Below, one piece after another: positions 60,773 through 64,000 of a stretch of 64,000 nucleotides of DNA. Within the stretch, counting starts at the first letter, position 1. Each line of letters begins with the position of its first letter. Position numbers and translations under genes: made by a program. Origin of the DNA: an uncultured Litoreibacter sp. (GTDB taxonomy: Bacteria; Pseudomonadota; Alphaproteobacteria; Rhodobacterales; Rhodobacteraceae); assembly GCA_947501685.1 (NCBI GenBank), contig CANMWQ010000001.1:496001-560000 (forward strand), written 5' to 3'. The notes under the pieces are model-generated. The model searched no databases and was not told the DNA's origin. It saw nothing but the letters and a program-made list of their open reading frames with translations.

Positions 60773-61705
60773 CTAATATTCTGCCATGTCCTTGGGGTCG
60801 ATCAAACTGGCAATATAGGCATCTGCCTCGGCCTCTGTCAGCTTTGGTGCGGCCTTGCCGATGGTACCGGCGGGCATATCACCAAAATAGAAATTGTAGC
60901 CGGGAATAACCTGACGGCGCTTGCGGATCGGCATGCCTTTATAGGGAAACACGTCGGAGCGTTCGTTCGCTTGCGCGTCATGGCAGGGCAGAACGTAGTC
61001 GGCACGCTTGTCGATCTCTTCGACAGATTTCCATCCCTGATAGGAGTTGACGAAACGGGCAGGCACCCAATAGCGCCATTGCTCGGATGGGTTTGGATCA
61101 AGGTTACGCTCAACAAAGATCGCATCGCCAACAACGCAGATGTCGCCTGCAGATGTAGCAACCGTAACACCCATGTGACCTACGGAGTGGCCAGGGGTGT
61201 CAAACATAGTGATACCCGGCAAAACCTCGGTTTCGCCTTCGATGGCTTCGAACACGCAGCCCGCATAGGCCTGTTCGACGCCAATGTTGGCCTCATAGGT
61301 CCGGTAGTACAAAGGCAGCGGGTTGTAGGCCATTTCGATCTCGGCCTTGGGCGCGATGTAGCGCGCATTCTTGAACATTTTCATGTTCTGCACGTGATCC
61401 CAATGCAGGTGCGTAAAGACGATTGCATCAATTTCATCGGGGTGCACGCCGAGCTTTTGCTCAAGGTGTTCGTGAACCTGAAGGCAGCCACGCTTTTCGC
61501 ACTTGTGGTGATACTTGGTCGCGCGGGCCTCGTCAGGTAGGCCGGTGTCGATCAGGATTTTATGTGTGCCGGTATCGACGTAATGACAATAAACCGGGTT
61601 CCAGTATTTCTTCCCAGCCGGGCCTTTCCAAAAAATATAGGTGCCCAGGTCTGCTTCGAGCCAACCGGTATTGATGGGGTAAATCTTGGTCTCTGCAACG
61701 CTCAT
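60773..61705 (-). CDS. MBL-fold lactonase-like hydrolase
   Basis: A 310-aa metallo-beta-lactamase-fold protein grouped with N-acyl-homoserine lactonases (AttM/AiiA type). Zinc motif THLHWDH lies near residue 98, with later His in DTPGHSVGHMG and Asp in VVGDAIF. The operon context suggests hydrolysis of a sugar lactone rather than a quorum signal, although that is inference. First gene of the minus-strand operon; a 14-bp palindrome lies 27-40 nt upstream. Confidence 0.86.
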   Translation of the reverse strand: MSVAETKIYPINTGWLEADLGTYIFWKGPAGKKYWNPVYCHYVDTGTHKILIDTGLPDEARATKYHHKCEKRGCLQVHEHLEQKLGVHPDEIDAIVFTHLHWDHVQNMKMFKNARYIAPKAEIEMAYNPLPLYYRTYEANIGVEQAYAGCVFEAIEGETEVLPGITMFDTPGHSVGHMGVTVATSAGDICVVGDAIFVERNLDPNPSEQWRYWVPARFVNSYQGWKSVEEIDKRADYVLPCHDAQANERSDVFPYKGMPIRKRRQVIPGYNFYFGDMPAGTIGKAAPKLTEAEADAYIASLIDPKDMAEY

Positions 61706-61731
61706 AGCAGTTTTCCTTCTGTGCGACTCAA

Positions 61732-61745
61732 TTTTGTATACAAAA
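61732..61745. promoter_or_regulatory. GntR operator, site 1
   Basis: TTTTGTATACAAAA, a perfect 14-bp palindrome, upstream of the lactonase gene. It is identical to the site at 62503-62516 and has the form typical of FadR/FCD-type GntR regulators. Confidence 0.75.
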
Positions 61746-61791
61746 ACAGAAATTCGCGCACAAACACAAGGGCGAATACGTTCGGCCTTGC

Positions 61792-62427
61792 CTAATTCAC
61801 CTTGAGCGTCTGCATAAAGCTTGCTGTCATGTGTGATCGCATACCATTGGATGCGGTTGCCGAATCCTCGCTGAAAATGTTGTCGATCAGTTCGCGGTGG
61901 CTCTCGGCGGACTCAATCAAATCCTGTGTCGTTTCGAATTTCTTGGCTCGGAATGGTCCGGTGCGCCTACGGAATTCGGTCGCGATTTCTGCCATATAGG
62001 GATTGCCGGTGGCCTTATATATGGCCATATGAAAAGCCTCGTTGGCACGCAGATAGCCCGCGCGATCTCCTGACCTTGCGGCCGCAAGGCATTCTGATTG
62101 CGCTTGCTCAATCTCGCTCCGTGCCAATAAATTAAGGCGCTGTGAAGCAATACGTGCGCATGCAGCCTCGATCTCATGCATGGCTTCGAAAATCTGGGAC
62201 AGTTCTTCTCGACTATATTGCGCCACAAAAACCCCCCGCTTTTCGCCGGGCACAAGGATGCCTTGGGCGGTTAAGCGGTTCAGGGCTTCGCGGATCGGTG
62301 TGCGCGAAACGCCAAAGCGTTCCGCCAGCTTCGCTTCATCCAAACGCATGCCTGGTGTCAACTCTCCGACGCTGATCTCTTCGGTGAGAACCATTTCAAT
62401 ACGCTGCACTGTTGAGGGAGTTGTCAT
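61792..62427 (-). CDS. GntR-family (FCD) transcriptional regulator
   Basis: A 211-aa regulator. The winged HTH GMRLDEAKLAERFGVSRTPIREALNRL lies at residues 26-52, and an all-helical FCD domain with metal-ligand His and Asp follows. It lies between two divergent operons that both carry the same palindrome, so it probably represses both and itself. The effector should be the pathway substrate. Confidence 0.9.
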   Translation of the reverse strand: MTTPSTVQRIEMVLTEEISVGELTPGMRLDEAKLAERFGVSRTPIREALNRLTAQGILVPGEKRGVFVAQYSREELSQIFEAMHEIEAACARIASQRLNLLARSEIEQAQSECLAAARSGDRAGYLRANEAFHMAIYKATGNPYMAEIATEFRRRTGPFRAKKFETTQDLIESAESHRELIDNIFSEDSATASNGMRSHMTASFMQTLKVN

Positions 62428-62502
62428 ACTATCATTCCTACCTTGAGGCTTTGATCATACCTCAAAATTACCCATCTGGCAATTTTGCATATTTACATTT
62501 GT

Positions 62503-62516
62503 TTTTGTATACAAAA
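62503..62516. promoter_or_regulatory. GntR operator, site 2
   Basis: Second exact TTTTGTATACAAAA palindrome, 30 nt before the ABC transporter ATPase start and 75 nt from the GntR start, so it can control both divergent genes. Confidence 0.75.
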
Positions 62517-62546
62517 TAGTGGCCGCTAACACGAAGTGAGGATTCG

Positions 62547-63635
62547 ATGCCCCGAATAAGACTAGAAGGCCTTGTTAAGCGGTACGGCGCTGTCGAAGTG
62601 CTGCACGGGATTGATCTGGAAATGGCCGACAATGAATTCACTGTTCTGGTCGGACCTTCTGGGTGCGGGAAATCGACCACTCTGCGGATGATTGCCGGGC
62701 TTGAGGATGTGTCGGGCGGTGAGATCTATGTTGATGACGTGCCCGTCAGCCATCTGGAGCCAAAAGATCGCGATCTGGCGATGGTTTTTCAGGATTACGC
62801 ACTTTACCCGCATATGAACGTCGCGCAGAACATTTCGTTCGCGCTGCGTTTGGCCAAGCGGCCCAAGGCAGAAATCGACGCGAAAGTGCGTCAGGTTGCT
62901 GGCATGGTTGGCCTTACAGATTTTCTGGATCGTAAGCCCGGTGCCTTGTCAGGCGGGCAGCGTCAGCGCGTTGCCATGGCGCGTGCGCTGGCCAAAGACA
63001 GCGGCATCTTCCTGTTTGATGAGCCGCTGTCGAACCTTGACGCCAAACTGCGCGGGCAGATGCGCGCCGAACTCGCGATGATGAGTCAGCAGGTCGAGAA
63101 AAGCATGATCTATGTGACCCACGACCAGATCGAGGCGATGACTCTCGCTGACCGGATTGTTGTGATGCATGATGGTTATATCCAACAACAAGGCACTCCC
63201 GAGAAGCTTTTCAAGCAGCCCGCCAACAAGTTCGTAGCTGGCTTTCTGGGCATGCCGCCGATGAACTTTCTGAACTGTCAGATTGAGGCGCGGGGCGCCG
63301 ATACTTTTGTCAAGGGAGACGGATTCGCTCTGCGTTTGCGGGGAGAGATTGCCGCAAAAGCAGCGCGCCATGCCCGCAAGGAGGTCACCCTGGGGGTGCG
63401 CCCGTCAGATTTGTCTTTTGCGGGGGATGCACAGCCTGAAGATTCGCTCAAGCTGGATGTGAAAGTGTCCGAGTATGTCGGTGCCCAATCCGTTCTTTTA
63501 TGTGCCTGCGGTGATGCCAGTGTCACCGTCGAAGTGAATTCAGAAACACCAATGGCCCTTGGGGAAACATTGGTCTTTGAGGTGAACCCAGCACGGGTCC
63601 ACCTGTTTGATCGCGAAAGTGAAATCGCGCTCTAG
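62547..63635 (+). CDS. Sugar ABC transporter ATP-binding protein (UgpC/MalK type)
   Basis: A 362-aa ATPase. Walker [10 protein letters not shown] is at residues 37-45, the signature [15 protein letters not shown] near 134, and Walker [16 protein letters not shown]; the C-terminal TOBE-like domain contains LGVRPSDL. It closely resembles smoK but serves the GntR-controlled transporter. The permease genes must lie beyond the window. Confidence 0.9.
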   Translation: MPRIRLEGLVKRYGAVEVLHGIDLEMADNEFTVLVGPSGCGKSTTLRMIAGLEDVSGGEIYVDDVPVSHLEPKDRDLAMVFQDYALYPHMNVAQNISFALRLAKRPKAEIDAKVRQVAGMVGLTDFLDRKPGALSGGQRQRVAMARALAKDSGIFLFDEPLSNLDAKLRGQMRAELAMMSQQVEKSMIYVTHDQIEAMTLADRIVVMHDGYIQQQGTPEKLFKQPANKFVAGFLGMPPMNFLNCQIEARGADTFVKGDGFALRLRGEIAAKAARHARKEVTLGVRPSDLSFAGDAQPEDSLKLDVKVSEYVGAQSVLLCACGDASVTVEVNSETPMALGETLVFEVNPARVHLFDRESEIAL

Positions 63636-63661
63636 AAAAGAAAAGCAGTAGGGAGGAAACC

Positions 63662-64000
63662 ATGCTTAAAACAATAACTTACGCGTCCTTTGGCGCGGCG
63701 CTGATGGCTACAACGGCCTTTGCGAACCCATATGCTGACTACGAAGGCACGACCTTGATCGTGAACTTCCCAGCTCACCCACATTACGATGCTGTGATGC
63801 AGATTCTGCCGGAATTCACCGCGCAAACAGGGATCGAGGTTGAGGTCGATCAGCTGCCTTACCTTGCGATGCGCGAGCGTCAGACGCTGGAGCTCGGGCA
63901 GGACGAGGGTGAATATGATCTGATCGCTTACGTCGTGTTCTCAAAGGCGGACTATGTCTATGCCGACCAGCTGGAAAACCTTGCAAAATACTTCATGAAC
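63662..64000 (+). CDS. ABC transporter substrate-binding protein (partial, cut by window end)
   Basis: The first 113 codons of a periplasmic solute-binding protein (MLKTITYASFGAALMATTAFA signal peptide, then YEGTTLIVNFPAHPHYDAVMQILPEF and EFTAQTGIEVEVDQLPY). ATG 63662 follows GGGAGGAAACC. Probably binds the sugar or sugar lactone of this locus. The rest lies outside the window. Confidence 0.85.
   Translation, partial: MLKTITYASFGAALMATTAFANPYADYEGTTLIVNFPAHPHYDAVMQILPEFTAQTGIEVEVDQLPYLAMRERQTLELGQDEGEYDLIAYVVFSKADYVYADQLENLAKYFMN

Noticed and set aside
1-64000. CRISPR array
   Set aside because: No series of regularly spaced short direct repeats was seen anywhere in the window; the only multi-copy repeats are the att, arm and operator sites.

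Overview
The window looks like chromosome of a marine Rhodobacteraceae (Roseobacter-group) alphaproteobacterium. The genes are typical of that group: a SUV3-like RNA helicase, CarD next to a 7Fe ferredoxin, a DUF1127/LysR pair, a sorbitol/mannitol smo-mtlK operon, one LolC/E permease with LolD, and cobST. The bulk is GC-rich and densely packed, with many 1-8 nt start/stop overlaps. These family names come from recognising the protein sequences by eye; no database search was run.

Region 1 (about 1-16500) is housekeeping: a fluoroacetate-dehalogenase-like hydrolase, LolC/E-LolD, an SCP2-hydrolase pair, the SUV3-like helicase, an S4 protein, FdxA, CarD, CobS/CobT, an SbtA-SbtB bicarbonate transport pair with RidA, gamma-glutamyltransferase, ribosomal protein L33 and a histidine-rich exported protein. 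Region 2 (16737-24437) is a LacI-controlled polyol operon: binding protein, two permeases, ATPase, sorbitol dehydrogenase and mannitol dehydrogenase, closed by a strong terminator. Region 3 (24462-40057) is mixed core metabolism: Bax-inhibitor-like protein, DUF1127, LysR, quinone reductase, HisN, 8-oxoguanine deaminase, guanine deaminase, MgtE, a large one-TM envelope protein, MetY, a lytic transglycosylase with an internal in-frame stop, a CoA-binding protein and RlmB.

Region 4 (40237-57167) is a genomic island of about 17 kb in the 3' end of tRNA-Tyr(GTA). It is bounded by a 20-bp direct repeat, begins with a tyrosine integrase, and has paired 21-bp-spaced repeats near both ends that look like integrase arm sites. 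Cargo, left to right: a DUF5131/TcmP pair, a divergent HTH regulatory switch, an exported polysaccharide lyase, a ribbon-helix-helix protein, a serine-recombinase-like gene, an HTH-fused solitary DNA methyltransferase, a resolvase, a Crp/Fnr regulator, a MerR-MerF-GDCCVxC mercury module without a visible reductase, and a CueR-controlled copper operon (glutaredoxin-MauE fusion, cytochrome c, CopC, CopD, multicopper oxidase, second cytochrome c). MerR-family promoters with the diagnostic 19-bp spacer are readable at both metal modules.

Region 5 (57168-64000) starts with an IS3 transposase remnant. It is followed by a GntR-controlled catabolic locus: FGGY kinase, class II aldolase, HAD hydrolase and metallo-beta-lactamase-fold lactonase on the minus strand, and an ABC transporter (ATPase, then a binding protein cut by the window edge) on the plus strand. 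Identical 14-bp palindromes upstream of both arms mark one regulon for an unidentified sugar or sugar lactone.
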